From: DASYQV01 sp036005125
GTDB taxonomy: Bacteria; Acidobacteriota; Vicinamibacteria; Vicinamibacterales; UBA2999
Direction of reading: 5' to 3'
Length of the DNA stretch: 7,162 nucleotides
Assembly: GCA_036005125.1 (NCBI GenBank)
Contig: DASYQV010000157.1
Coordinates: 1 to 7,162, forward strand
Shown here piece by piece: positions 1 to 6,335 of the stretch. The position numbers and the translations under genes were made by a program. The first letter of the stretch is position 1; each line of letters starts with the position of its first letter. The notes under the pieces were generated by a model. The model was not told the DNA's origin and did not search any database. It saw only the letters and a program-made list of their open reading frames with translations.

Positions 1-1775
1 TCCTTGAGGAGATCGATCGCGTACTTGGAGCCGCCGGCGCTGAGGAACGCGAGGTAGCGTTTCTTCGCCGCCTCGTCGCCGGCCAGCACCCGTTCCGCCA
101 GCGCGGTCGAGGCGGTGAACGACGTCGCGTACTGAAAGACGTAGAAGTCGCGATAGAAGTGCGGGATGAAGCTCCATTCGTTGGCCACGTAGTCGTCGAC
201 GATGCAGACGCGCTGGCCGTGGCCGTAGTACTTCTTCGTGATCTCGTCGTACAGCTTGCCCAGCGCCGCGCCGGTCAGCGGCTGCCCTTTCTGAGCCATC
301 TCGTGCATCCGCAGCTCGAACTCCGCGAACTGCGTCTGCCGGAACACGGTGCCCTTGATGTTCTCGAGGTAGTTGCCGAGCAGCGACAGGCGCGTGTCGC
401 GATCCTTGATCTGCTTGAGCATGTGCTCGATCAGAAGCTCCTCGTTGAACGTCGACGCCACTTCCGCCACGAAGATCGGATAGTTCGCGAGCGGGTACGG
501 CTGCGTCTTGTTCGAGTAGTAGCTCTGCATCGTGTGGCCGAGCTCGTGCGCCAGCGTGCTCACGTCGGCGTACTGCCCGAGGTAGTTGATGAGCATGTAC
601 GGATGCACGTCGTAGGCGCCGCCGTTGGAATATGCGCCCGACCGCTTGCCTTGGTTTGGAAAGAGGTCAATCCAGCGTTCGGCGAATGCGCGGCGCAGCA
701 CCGCCGCGTAATCGGGACCAAGCGGCGCGACCGCGGCGAGCACGAGCTGCTGCGCTTCCTCGGGCGAGTACTTCAGGTTCACCGACCCCACGAGCGGCGC
801 GTACAGGTCGTAGTAGTGCAGCTCGTCGACGCCCATCATGCGCTTGCGGAGGCGCAGGTAGCGGTGGAACGCCGGAAGGTTCTTGTTCACCCCGTCGACC
901 AGGCGCGTGTACACCGAGGCCGGGATGTTCGGTCCGTCGAGGGCGGCCTCGAGCGTCGACGGGTACTTCCGCGCCTTGGCGAAGAAGATCGCCTTCTGCA
1001 CGTTGCCGTTCATCGTGGTGCCGTAGGTCCGGCTGAAGCTGCCGAGCGCGTTGAAGAACGTCGACATCACGCGCTTGCGGTCCTCCCGGTTCGGCGCCGT
1101 GCGGAACTCGTTGTAGCCAGCCTGGTCGATCTTCACACTGCGGCCGTTGGTGAGCGTGACGGATGGATAGGGGAAATCGGCGTTGGCGAGGATTCCGTAG
1201 ATGTTCTGCGGCGCGGCCGCGAGCGGTGTCGCGTCGGCGAGGATTTTTTCCTCGCTGTCCGTCAGGGTGTGCGCCGCGCGGCGGATGATGTCCCGCAGGT
1301 AGAACGCGTAGACCTTCAGGCGCGGCTCCGACGCGATGAGCTTCTCCAGCTTCTGCCGGTCGATCTTCAGAATCTCCGGCTCGATGAACGATGCGGCGGC
1401 GGCGAACTCCGCCGTCAGCCGCACCATCTCCTGCTGCATGCCCTCGTGCGCCGGCACCCGCGTGTCCTGGTCGGCGAGCAGGCCGGCATAGACGGAGAGC
1501 CGCGACAGTTCCTTGTCGAGGCGTGAGCTCATCTCGAGCGCATCGGCGAGCGTCTGCGCGGATGTGCCGAGCTTGCCCTGAAAACGGCGGATGCCCGGGA
1601 TCTCCGCGGCGATCTTTTCCTTGGCCGCGCGCCAGGCGTCGACACTCGGATAGATATCCGTGAGGTTCCACTTGTACTTGTCGGCAATCTTGTCGCGGTC
1701 ACGTTCCTGCGCGACGGCGGTAAGGGTCACGACCGCAAGCACGGCTGCGACGAGCGCGCGGGATCGCTTCAGCAT
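1..1775 (-). CDS. pepF: Secreted oligoendopeptidase F (M3 family zinc peptidase), C-terminus cut by window edge
   Basis: Zinc metallopeptidase that cleaves oligopeptides. The minus-strand reading frame is open for 591 codons from ATG at 1775 to the window edge. The zinc site HELGH lies at residues 410-414, and the likely third ligand is Glu438 in VAEVASTFNE. HPYMLINY upstream of the zinc site and FLSAGGSKY near the break are typical of PepF. The break falls in the last conserved block, so perhaps 30-50 residues are missing. Residues 1-22 form a signal peptide (basic MLKRSR, hydrophobic core, AVA before Gln23), so the enzyme is probably exported, whereas classical PepF is cytoplasmic. ATG 1775 is chosen because it yields this signal peptide and lies 6 nt after a TAGAAT box; no clear Shine-Dalgarno is visible. 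A nearby ATG at 1779 is in another frame. The gene lies 109 bp downstream of the STAS gene on the same strand. I saw no frameshift. Confidence 0.95.
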   Translation of the reverse strand, partial: MLKRSRALVAAVLAVVTLTAVAQERDRDKIADKYKWNLTDIYPSVDAWRAAKEKIAAEIPGIRRFQGKLGTSAQTLADALEMSSRLDKELSRLSVYAGLLADQDTRVPAHEGMQQEMVRLTAEFAAAASFIEPEILKIDRQKLEKLIASEPRLKVYAFYLRDIIRRAAHTLTDSEEKILADATPLAAAPQNIYGILANADFPYPSVTLTNGRSVKIDQAGYNEFRTAPNREDRKRVMSTFFNALGSFSRTYGTTMNGNVQKAIFFAKARKYPSTLEAALDGPNIPASVYTRLVDGVNKNLPAFHRYLRLRKRMMGVDELHYYDLYAPLVGSVNLKYSPEEAQQLVLAAVAPLGPDYAAVLRRAFAERWIDLFPNQGKRSGAYSNGGAYDVHPYMLINYLGQYADVSTLAHELGHTMQSYYSNKTQPYPLANYPIFVAEVASTFNEELLIEHMLKQIKDRDTRLSLLGNYLENIKGTVFRQTQFAEFELRMHEMAQKGQPLTGAALGKLYDEITKKYYGHGQRVCIVDDYVANEWSFIPHFYRDFYVFQYATSFTASTALAERVLAGDEAAKKRYLAFLSAGGSKYAIDLLK

Positions 1776-1781
1776 TCATCC

Positions 1782-1787
1782 ATTCTA
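1782..1787 (-). promoter_or_regulatory. Putative -10 element (TAGAAT) of a leaderless pepF transcript
   Basis: The minus strand reads TAGAAT, one mismatch from TATAAT, then GGATGA, then the ATG at 1775. A start site about 7 nt after a -10 box would fall on the A of the ATG, giving an mRNA without a leader. The STAS gene has the same hexamer at the same distance. No good -35 is visible upstream; that place is taken by heptamer repeats. Confidence 0.5.
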
Positions 1788-1793
1788 GAGCGA

Positions 1794-1884
1794 GGGATCA
1801 GGGATCAGGCATCAGGCATCAGGGCTGTCTCAGGCATCAGTAGTGACACCTGAGCCCTGATGCCTGGTGCCTCATCCCTGATGC
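1794..1884. repeat. Heptamer repeats forming a 14-bp inverted repeat between STAS and pepF genes
   Basis: Four head-to-tail heptamers occupy 1794-1821 (gggatca twice, then ggcatca twice). Inverted versions (ccctgatgcct) lie at 1855-1884 and end at the STAS stop codon. Positions 1813-1826 pair perfectly with 1853-1866 to make a 14-bp stem with a 26-nt loop. A transcript leaving the STAS gene could fold here, but there is no T-run, so a rho-independent terminator is not supported. The repeats fill nearly the whole gap. Confidence 0.8.
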
Positions 1885-2244
1885 CTAGAGCGACTGCGAA
1901 TGCTGCAGCCTCGCAACGGCTGCAGCCTCGTCATGCTCGACTTGCAGCACACGCGTCAGCTTGGTGACTCTCAACGCCTCCATCACGCGATCGTTGACCG
2001 CCGCCAGCACCAGCGTCGCGCCGGTCCGGCTCACCGTGACGTGCGCGCTCGCGAGCTCGCCGAGCCCGGAGCTGTCTATGTAGGGCACTCCTGCGAGGTT
2101 GAGGACGAACCGCGTGCGCCCCTCCTCGACGAGCGTGTTCACCGCGTTCTTCACGGCGCCGTTGCTGTCGCCGAGCGTCAGACGCCCCGACACCCGCACC
2201 ACCGTGACGTCGCCGACTTCCTGGTCCTCGATGGACAGAGACAT
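1885..2244 (-). CDS. STAS-domain protein, anti-sigma factor antagonist type (SpoIIAA/RsbV-like)
   Basis: Small single-domain STAS protein of 119 residues, close to the usual length of SpoIIAA/RsbV. It contains the conserved motif DSSGLGEL at 57-64, and Ser58 matches the serine that is phosphorylated in SpoIIAA. The N-terminal GDVTVVRVSGRL strand pair and the alternating strands and helices fit the fold. Family members bind an anti-sigma kinase when unphosphorylated and so release a sigma factor; some instead regulate enzymes or transport. No partner kinase, phosphatase or sigma factor is present here. I chose ATG 2244 over the in-frame GTG at 2250 because ATG lies exactly 6 nt after TAGAAT, as in pepF, and neither start has a Shine-Dalgarno. 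It is transcribed divergently from the HDOD gene. Confidence 0.9.
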   Translation of the reverse strand: MSLSIEDQEVGDVTVVRVSGRLTLGDSNGAVKNAVNTLVEEGRTRFVLNLAGVPYIDSSGLGELASAHVTVSRTGATLVLAAVNDRVMEALRVTKLTRVLQVEHDEAAAVARLQHSQSL

Positions 2245-2250
2245 GGCCAC

Positions 2251-2256
2251 ATTCTA
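2251..2256 (-). promoter_or_regulatory. Putative -10 element (TAGAAT) of a leaderless STAS transcript
   Basis: The minus strand reads TAGAAT, then GTGGCC, then ATG at 2244. Hexamer and spacing are identical to those before pepF. The adjoining heptamer array repeatedly carries TTGACC on this strand, which resembles a -35, but the two nearest useful spacers are 14 and 21 bp, not 17. Confidence 0.5.
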
Positions 2257-2287
2257 GGTCAAAGGTCAAAGGTCAAAGGTCAAAAGT
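2257..2287. repeat. Heptamer array ggtcaaa, about four units
   Basis: Four successive ggtcaaa units directly abut the STAS -10 box, followed by a degenerate fifth. The array is inversely repeated at 2470-2495; 24 of 26 positions can pair, so the two arrays could form a long stem enclosing the 13-bp array. Confidence 0.9.
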
Positions 2288-2288
2288 C

Positions 2289-2416
2289 AGGTCAAGGTGT
2301 AGGTCACAGGTGTAGGTCACAGGTGTCGGTCACAGTCTAGGTCTCAGGTCTAGGTCTCAGGTCTAGGTCTCAGGTCTAGGTCTCAGGTGTAGCTGACAGG
2401 TGGAGGTCACGGGTGG
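2289..2416. repeat. 13-bp tandem array, about ten units
   Basis: Units of consensus aggtcwcaggtst run in register. Two identical units occupy 2301-2326, three identical units 2339-2377, and variants flank them, some with one base lost. Each unit reads as a 7-mer plus a related 6-mer (aggtcac + aggtgt), so the array looks like a higher-order form of the neighbouring ggtcaaa heptamers. Position between divergent genes makes a regulatory effect possible, but nothing shows it. Confidence 0.9.
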
Positions 2417-2469
2417 ACGTCTCAGGGATAAGTCGAGCGGAATCCCCGAGTACCTGAACCCGCCTTTTA

Positions 2470-2495
2470 ACCTTTGCCCTTTGACCTTTGACCTT
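2470..2495. repeat. Inverted heptamer array (tttgacc)
   Basis: About three tttgacc-like units, the first with one base change (tttgccc). It is the reverse complement of the array at 2257-2287, and the two bracket the 13-bp array symmetrically. Confidence 0.85.
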
Positions 2496-2540
2496 GAGCG
2501 GTAAAGATCCAGCCGCTCATGCCGATTACACGGAGACTCG

Positions 2541-2547
2541 AGGGAAG
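2541..2547 (+). promoter_or_regulatory. Ribosome binding site of the HDOD gene
   Basis: AGGGAAG ends 8 nt before ATG 2556. It favours that start over the in-frame ATG at 2562. Unlike the two minus-strand genes, this gene appears to have a normal leader. Confidence 0.55.
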
Positions 2548-2555
2548 AACTGGGC

Positions 2556-4040
2556 ATGGCCATGATCGAACGCGCGCCCGACGAGCGGCAGTCCGGCGCG
2601 CCGGCGGCACGCAAAACACCGCTCGACGCCGCCGTCGCTCGCGTGGAGAGCGCTGAGGATTTCCCGGCCCTTGCGGCCCAGATTCAGCAGCTGATGGACA
2701 TCCTCGGCGACGAGGACGCGTCCGCGCAGAAGCTGGCGAACACCGTCCTGCTCGATTACAGCCTCACGCTGAAGCTGCTGCAGCGCGCCAACTCGTACCA
2801 TTTCAACCGATCGGGGATCCCGATCGTCAGCATCACCCAGGCCATCCTCATGCTCGGCGTGCAGACCGTCCGCGATCTGGCGACCAGCATCGTGGTCTTC
2901 GAGCACTATCAACGGCGCTCGCCATGCCTGCGGCAGGTCCTGATGCTGTCGCTGCTCACCGCCAGCCACGCCCGTGAGATTGCCGATCGACGCTCGACGG
3001 TGGTCAAGCCGGAGGAAGCGTACGTCTACGGCCTGTTTCGAAATCTGGGCGAGGTGCTCGTGGCGGCGTACTTCGACAAGGAGTACGAAGCCATCCTGCG
3101 CCTGATCCGCGAGCATCACCTGACGCCCAACCAGGCCTGCCGGAAGGTGATGCAGTTCGACTTCGATGCGCTGGCGTGCGCGGTCGTGCGGGTGTGGAGG
3201 ATGCCGCAGGAGCTCGAACAGGTGCTTGAGCCCGAGGGCACCCGACCCGGCGCGCGGAGCCAGACCCGCACGATGATTGCCTTTGCCCACGGGCTCACCT
3301 CCGCCGTCTACCGGCAGGAGCCCGACGGCACCGGCGCGACGTTGCAGATGCTGTGTCAGAAGTACGTGACGCTCGGCTTCACTGCCGACGAGGTGCGTCT
3401 GATCCTGCAGGCCGGTATCACCGCAACGCGTGAGACGTTTGCGCAGGCGCGCATCCACCTCGACGACCTGCGGCTTCACCGTCAGATGGACCGGGCGCTC
3501 GAGCAGCCGCAGGCCGCGCAGAACCGCGACCGGGGCAAGCCCGAGCGGTTCGAGACCAACAAGGTCGCGCTCATAATGCTCGAGGCGCTGCTCCGCGGCG
3601 GGCGTTTCGACCGTGTGATGCTGGCGCTCGACTCACACGATCTGCGCGAGGTCTCCGGCCATCTCGGGCTCGGTGAGGACGTCGACACGTTGATCGCGCG
3701 GTTCCGCTTCAAGACCGGCGTCGGGGGAGGCCCCGTTGGCGTGGCGCTCGCCCGGCGACAGGAGCTCGTCCTCTCGCGTGCCTGGGAGCTGCTGCCCGAA
3801 GAAGAGCGTGTCCTGCAACAGTTCGACGCCGCCACGTGCGTGATTCTCCCGCTCTCGCTCGGCGCGACCCGGGTGGGTTGTCTCTACGTCGACCATCGCC
3901 GGACTGCGGTGGAACCTTCGGATCAGGCGCTGGCCCTTGCGCGACGCATGCGTGACGCGCTGGCCGAGACCGTCTCGCGGCACCTTCAACCCCAACGTAC
4001 GGAGGCCGGGTCTTCAGACCCGGCTCGGCGCCGCATCTAA
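2556..4040 (+). CDS. HDOD-domain signalling protein with GAF-like C-terminal region
   Basis: Predicted cytoplasmic protein of 494 residues without signal peptide or membrane segment. Residues about 30-235 resemble the HDOD domain: the helical block QLMDILGDEDASAQKLANTV, then LLDYSLTLKLLQRANS, then GLFRNLGE at 159-166, where active HD phosphohydrolases have the HD pair. HDOD domains lack the metal-binding HD residues and are generally thought to act as non-enzymatic signalling or scaffold modules. Residues about 335-475 look GAF-like, with the strand pair CVILPLSLGATRVGCLYVDHR around 428-448, and could sense a ligand. The last 15 residues (480-494) and the TAA stop are encoded by a palindromic repeat, so the natural end was probably altered by that element. 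The gene is divergent from the STAS gene. The exact target or process is not visible; the HDOD call is firm, the GAF call moderate. Confidence 0.85.
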   Translation: MAMIERAPDERQSGAPAARKTPLDAAVARVESAEDFPALAAQIQQLMDILGDEDASAQKLANTVLLDYSLTLKLLQRANSYHFNRSGIPIVSITQAILMLGVQTVRDLATSIVVFEHYQRRSPCLRQVLMLSLLTASHAREIADRRSTVVKPEEAYVYGLFRNLGEVLVAAYFDKEYEAILRLIREHHLTPNQACRKVMQFDFDALACAVVRVWRMPQELEQVLEPEGTRPGARSQTRTMIAFAHGLTSAVYRQEPDGTGATLQMLCQKYVTLGFTADEVRLILQAGITATRETFAQARIHLDDLRLHRQMDRALEQPQAAQNRDRGKPERFETNKVALIMLEALLRGGRFDRVMLALDSHDLREVSGHLGLGEDVDTLIARFRFKTGVGGGPVGVALARRQELVLSRAWELLPEEERVLQQFDAATCVILPLSLGATRVGCLYVDHRRTAVEPSDQALALARRMRDALAETVSRHLQPQRTEAGSSDPARRRI

Positions 4041-4060
4041 AGATGCGGCCTACGTACGTT
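3994..4060. repeat. Palindromic cloverleaf-like element (REP/MITE-like)
   Basis: An outer stem pairs 3994-4007 with 4047-4060 (14 bp, one mismatch, ends aacgtac/gtacgtt). Within it are two hairpins: ccgggtct/agacccgg at 4006-4013 and 4016-4023, and gccgcatct/agatgcggc at 4030-4038 and 4041-4049. The outer arms overlap the hairpins by two to three bases, so the structures compete slightly. Size and shape suit a REP-like or miniature transposable element. No transposase is in the window. The element overlaps the 3' end of the HDOD gene. Confidence 0.75.
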
Positions 4061-4091
4061 TCGATCGAAAGACCGGCGCCTGCATCTTGTT

Positions 4092-4114
4092 CGTAGGCCG
4101 CATCTTTAGATCCG
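4092..4114. repeat. Degenerate inverted partial copy of the palindromic element
   Basis: Positions 4092-4111 are the exact reverse complement of 4035-4054 (20 bp). Beyond 4111 the similarity to the hairpin stops, so the copy is truncated. It makes an inverted pair separated by 37 bp. Confidence 0.85.
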
Positions 4115-4123
4115 GCCCAGCGC

Positions 4124-4179
4124 TGCCGGCTGCCGACTGCCGACTGCCGACTGCCGACTGCCGACTGCCTACTGCCTAC
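4124..4179. repeat. Heptamer array tgccgac, eight units
   Basis: Eight contiguous 7-bp units: tgccggc once, tgccgac five times, tgcctac twice. It ends 33 bp before the metallopeptidase start and has no sequence relation to the other arrays apart from its period. Confidence 0.95.
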
Positions 4180-4194
4180 TGAGTAACGGTCCGA

Positions 4195-4200
4195 TACCAT
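4195..4200 (+). promoter_or_regulatory. Possible -10 element before the metallopeptidase gene
   Basis: TACCAT fits the TANNNT form and lies 12 bp before ATG 4213, so a transcript would have a leader of only about 6 nt. No Shine-Dalgarno is seen. No convincing -35 is seen either; the heptamer array lies just upstream. Weak evidence. Confidence 0.25.
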
Positions 4201-4212
4201 GGACATCCGGAC

Positions 4213-5241
4213 ATGGCCACCACGCGCGTTCCGGCCGACTGGCCGGCGCTCCCGGACGACCACCTGCTCGACCTGCGAATGGCAGACCTGCCCCTCACCA
4301 TCGAGGGGAGCAAGCTCGCGGAACGGATCGCCCGACTGCGCGCCGAGCTGAGCGCGCGCGACCTCTACTCCGACCTTCATTTCTACTTGTCGGATGAGTG
4401 GTTCACGCCCGACGGCACCTCGTCCATCGCCATTCCTTTCTATCTCGCGCATCCCAGACTGGAAGAGCTGGAAGAGGCGCAGATGCTCGAGGTCGAGGGA
4501 GGCGAGTACGAATGGTGCATGCGCATCCTCCGGCATGAATCCGGCCATGCCATCGACAATGCATACCGGCTGAGACTGCGGCGCCAGCGGCGCGCGGTGT
4601 TCGGCTCGCCGTCGCGTCCCTATCCTGAGTTCTATACACCCAAGCCGTACAGCAAGAGCTTCGTCCTGCACCTCGACGCGTGGTACGCGCAGAGCCATCC
4701 CGACGAGGACTTTGCCGAAACCTTTGCGGTCTGGCTCACGCCGAACAGCGAATGGCGGCAGCGCTATGCCGGCTGGAGGGCGCGCCGGAAGCTGGAATAC
4801 ATGGATACGCTCATGCGATCGCTGAGCGGGCAGCGGCCGCGCGTGGTGAACAGGGAAGAAGTGGATCCGCTGCGGCGGCTTCGGCTGACGCTGCGGCAGC
4901 ACTATCGACGCAAGCGCCGCCACTACGGTGTGGACTATCCGGATTTCTACGATCGCGATCTGCGGCGCCTCTTCTCCGACTCACCCGAGGTGGCCGGCAA
5001 TGTCACTGCCGCGCAGTTCATCGCCCGAATCCGTCGTCCCGTGCGTCGGCTGGTTGCGAGCTGGACCGGCATCTACCAGTACACGATCGATCAGGTTCTC
5101 GAAGACATGGTCGCGCGCTGCCAGGAGCTGAAGCTGCGGCTGGCCGTGCCCGACGAGCAGGCGCGCCAGGAGTTCACCGTGCTGCTCACCGTCCAGACGA
5201 TGAACTACCTGCACAGCGGCGGCCACCGGTTGATGCTGTGA
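4213..5241 (+). CDS. Putative zinc metallopeptidase (HESGH), coupled to an ATP-grasp enzyme
   Basis: Protein of 342 residues with a zinc-binding HESGH at 108-112 (His108, Glu109, His112). Downstream, HPDEDFAETFAVWL offers the likely third ligand, Glu169. This arrangement resembles the family of putative zinc-binding metallopeptidases often called Peptidase_Mx. There is no signal peptide, so it is probably cytoplasmic. The C-terminal part from about 215 is basic and probably helical, with no fold that I recognise. The stop codon overlaps the GTG of the next gene by 4 bp, so the two proteins are probably made together and act on one pathway. Plausible roles are trimming the product of the ligase, or cutting a precursor before ligation. 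ATG 4213 is chosen as the first start in a frame that otherwise opens in repeat DNA; the ATG at 4199 is out of frame. The substrate is unknown. Confidence 0.8.
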   Translation: MATTRVPADWPALPDDHLLDLRMADLPLTIEGSKLAERIARLRAELSARDLYSDLHFYLSDEWFTPDGTSSIAIPFYLAHPRLEELEEAQMLEVEGGEYEWCMRILRHESGHAIDNAYRLRLRRQRRAVFGSPSRPYPEFYTPKPYSKSFVLHLDAWYAQSHPDEDFAETFAVWLTPNSEWRQRYAGWRARRKLEYMDTLMRSLSGQRPRVVNREEVDPLRRLRLTLRQHYRRKRRHYGVDYPDFYDRDLRRLFSDSPEVAGNVTAAQFIARIRRPVRRLVASWTGIYQYTIDQVLEDMVARCQELKLRLAVPDEQARQEFTVLLTVQTMNYLHSGGHRLML

Positions 5242-6257
5242 AGAAAGTCCGGATTCTCGCGCTCGTCCACGAGCACCTCGTGCCACCGGAAGACACCACC
5301 GGGATCGACGTGCGCGAGGCCGAGTGGAAGATGGAGTTCGACGTCATCGAGACGCTGCGGGAGCGCGGGCACGACGTCGAGGTGCTCGGCGTCCACGACG
5401 ACCTGACGGGCATCCGGCAGACGATTGCCAGCTTCCAACCGCAGATCGTCTTCAATCTCATGGAGGCGTTCGCCGGCGTCACGACCTACGATCAGAACGT
5501 CGTCAGCTACCTCGAGCTGCTGCGGATGCCGTACACGGGGTGCAATCCGCGCGGGCTGATACTCGCGCGCGACAAGGCTCTGTCGAAAAAGCTCCTGGCC
5601 TACCATCGCATCCCGGTCCCGGAGTTCACCGTGGTACGTCGCGGTCTGAAGCCGGTGCTCCCGAAGCGTTTTCAGTATCCGCTGATCGTGAAGTCCCTCT
5701 TCTTCGAGGCGTCGATCGGCATTTCGCAGGCATCGGTCGTGGAGAACGAAGGGCAGCTCGCCCGCCGGGTGCAGTTCATCCACGAGAACGTCGGCACGGC
5801 CGCCATCCTCGAACAGTTCATCGATGGACGTGAGCTTTACGTGGGTGTGCTCGGCAACGGACGGCAGCAGGTCTTCCCGGTATGGGAGATGTCGTTCGCG
5901 CACATGCCGGAGAACCGATGGCACATCGCGACCGAACGGGTGAAGTGGAGCACGAAGTATCAGCAGAAGCACGGTATCATGACGGATGCGGCGAAGCTGC
6001 CGTCGGCGCTGAGCGACCACATCCGGCACATCGCGCGGCGCGTCTACCGGGCGCTCGATCTCAACGGCTACGCGCGCATCGACCTGCGCCTCGACGAGAA
6101 CGATCGGACGTTCGTGCTCGAGGCCAACCCGAACCCGAACCTGGCGTACGGCGAAGACTTCGCTGAGTCGGCCGAGAAGGCCAACGTGTCATACGAGCGC
6201 CTGCTCGAGCGCATCGTCACGCTCGGCCTGCAGTGGGAGCCCGAGCGGATCGGATAG
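5238..6257 (+). CDS. ATP-grasp ligase of the D-alanine--D-alanine ligase type
   Basis: Protein of 339 residues. ATP-grasp enzymes activate a carboxylate as acyl phosphate and join it to an amine. The N-terminal domain has IVFNLMEAF and PYTGCNPRGLILARDKALSKKLL (about 74-120), as in Ddl. PLIVKSL places a probable ATP-binding lysine at 152. The metal ligands are Asp282 in GYARIDLR, and Glu295 and Asn297 in EANPNPN. The spacing of these three (13 and 2) equals that in E. coli DdlB (257, 270, 272), so the enzyme should be active. No cell-wall genes are nearby, and the partner is a peptidase, so I infer a dedicated peptide or amino-acid ligase and not the housekeeping Ddl. The start is GTG 5238, inside the GTGA overlap with the upstream stop, since no in-frame ATG is close. 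It could still be a second Ddl. Confidence 0.85.
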   Translation: MKKVRILALVHEHLVPPEDTTGIDVREAEWKMEFDVIETLRERGHDVEVLGVHDDLTGIRQTIASFQPQIVFNLMEAFAGVTTYDQNVVSYLELLRMPYTGCNPRGLILARDKALSKKLLAYHRIPVPEFTVVRRGLKPVLPKRFQYPLIVKSLFFEASIGISQASVVENEGQLARRVQFIHENVGTAAILEQFIDGRELYVGVLGNGRQQVFPVWEMSFAHMPENRWHIATERVKWSTKYQQKHGIMTDAAKLPSALSDHIRHIARRVYRALDLNGYARIDLRLDENDRTFVLEANPNPNLAYGEDFAESAEKANVSYERLLERIVTLGLQWEPERIG

Positions 6258-6264
6258 AGGATCA

Positions 6265-6287
6265 TTCTTGATTCTTGATTCTTGATT
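6265..6287. repeat. Heptamer array ttcttga, about three units
   Basis: Three full units of ttcttga plus two bases, starting 8 bp after the ATP-grasp stop. Roughly complementary to the atcatga array that follows (about one mismatch per heptamer), so an imperfect hairpin is possible. Confidence 0.9.
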
Positions 6288-6300
6288 CAAGTCAACCACA

Positions 6301-6335
6301 ATCATGAATCATGAATCATGAATCATGAATCATGA
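6301..6335. repeat. Heptamer array atcatga, five perfect units, containing a start codon
   Basis: Five identical units. Each contains ATGA, giving ATGs at 6304, 6311, 6318, 6325 and 6332, which step through all three frames. The last is the likely start of the acetyltransferase gene. Of the upstream ATGs, only 6311 is in the gene's frame, and it meets a TGA at 6326. Confidence 0.95.

Larger units (their letters stand above)
2245..2555. other. Divergent intergenic region without a gene, mostly tandem repeats
   Basis: These 311 bp separate the divergent STAS and HDOD genes. They hold the STAS -10 box, a heptamer array, a 13-bp array, an inverted heptamer array and the HDOD ribosome binding site. 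I see no credible coding frame. A weak HDOD promoter is possible, with TTGACC at 2481-2486 and TAAAGA at 2502-2507, but the 15-bp spacing is poor. Confidence 0.7.

Noticed and set aside
159..1526. Open frame of 455 codons on the plus strand
   Set aside because: It lies wholly antisense to pepF, whose motifs (HELGH, signal peptide, FLSAGGSKY) are unmistakable. The translation is rich in Arg, Val, Leu and His as expected from the complement of GC-rich coding DNA, and shows no domain.
1813..1866. Rho-independent terminator after the STAS gene
   Set aside because: The 14-bp stem is real, but there is no T-run on the transcribed strand and the loop is 26 nt.
2257..2495. CRISPR array
   Set aside because: The repeats are 7 or 13 bp and directly contiguous with no unique spacers, and there are no cas genes.
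2526..3479. Open frame of 317 codons on the minus strand
   Set aside because: Antisense to the HDOD gene, which has recognisable domain motifs and a ribosome binding site; the antisense product shows no known motif.
3709..4923. Open frame of 404 codons on the minus strand
   Set aside because: It runs antisense through the HDOD 3' end, the palindrome, the heptamer array (giving repeated SAVGSRQ) and the metallopeptidase gene. Crossing repeats and two real genes makes it an artefact of composition.
4680..5237. Longer N-terminal extension of the ATP-grasp protein
   Set aside because: The frame is open upstream, but it overlaps the metallopeptidase gene in another frame and the translation is Arg/Ala-rich without homology-like features. 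The Ddl-like fold begins at VRILALVHEH just after GTG 5238.
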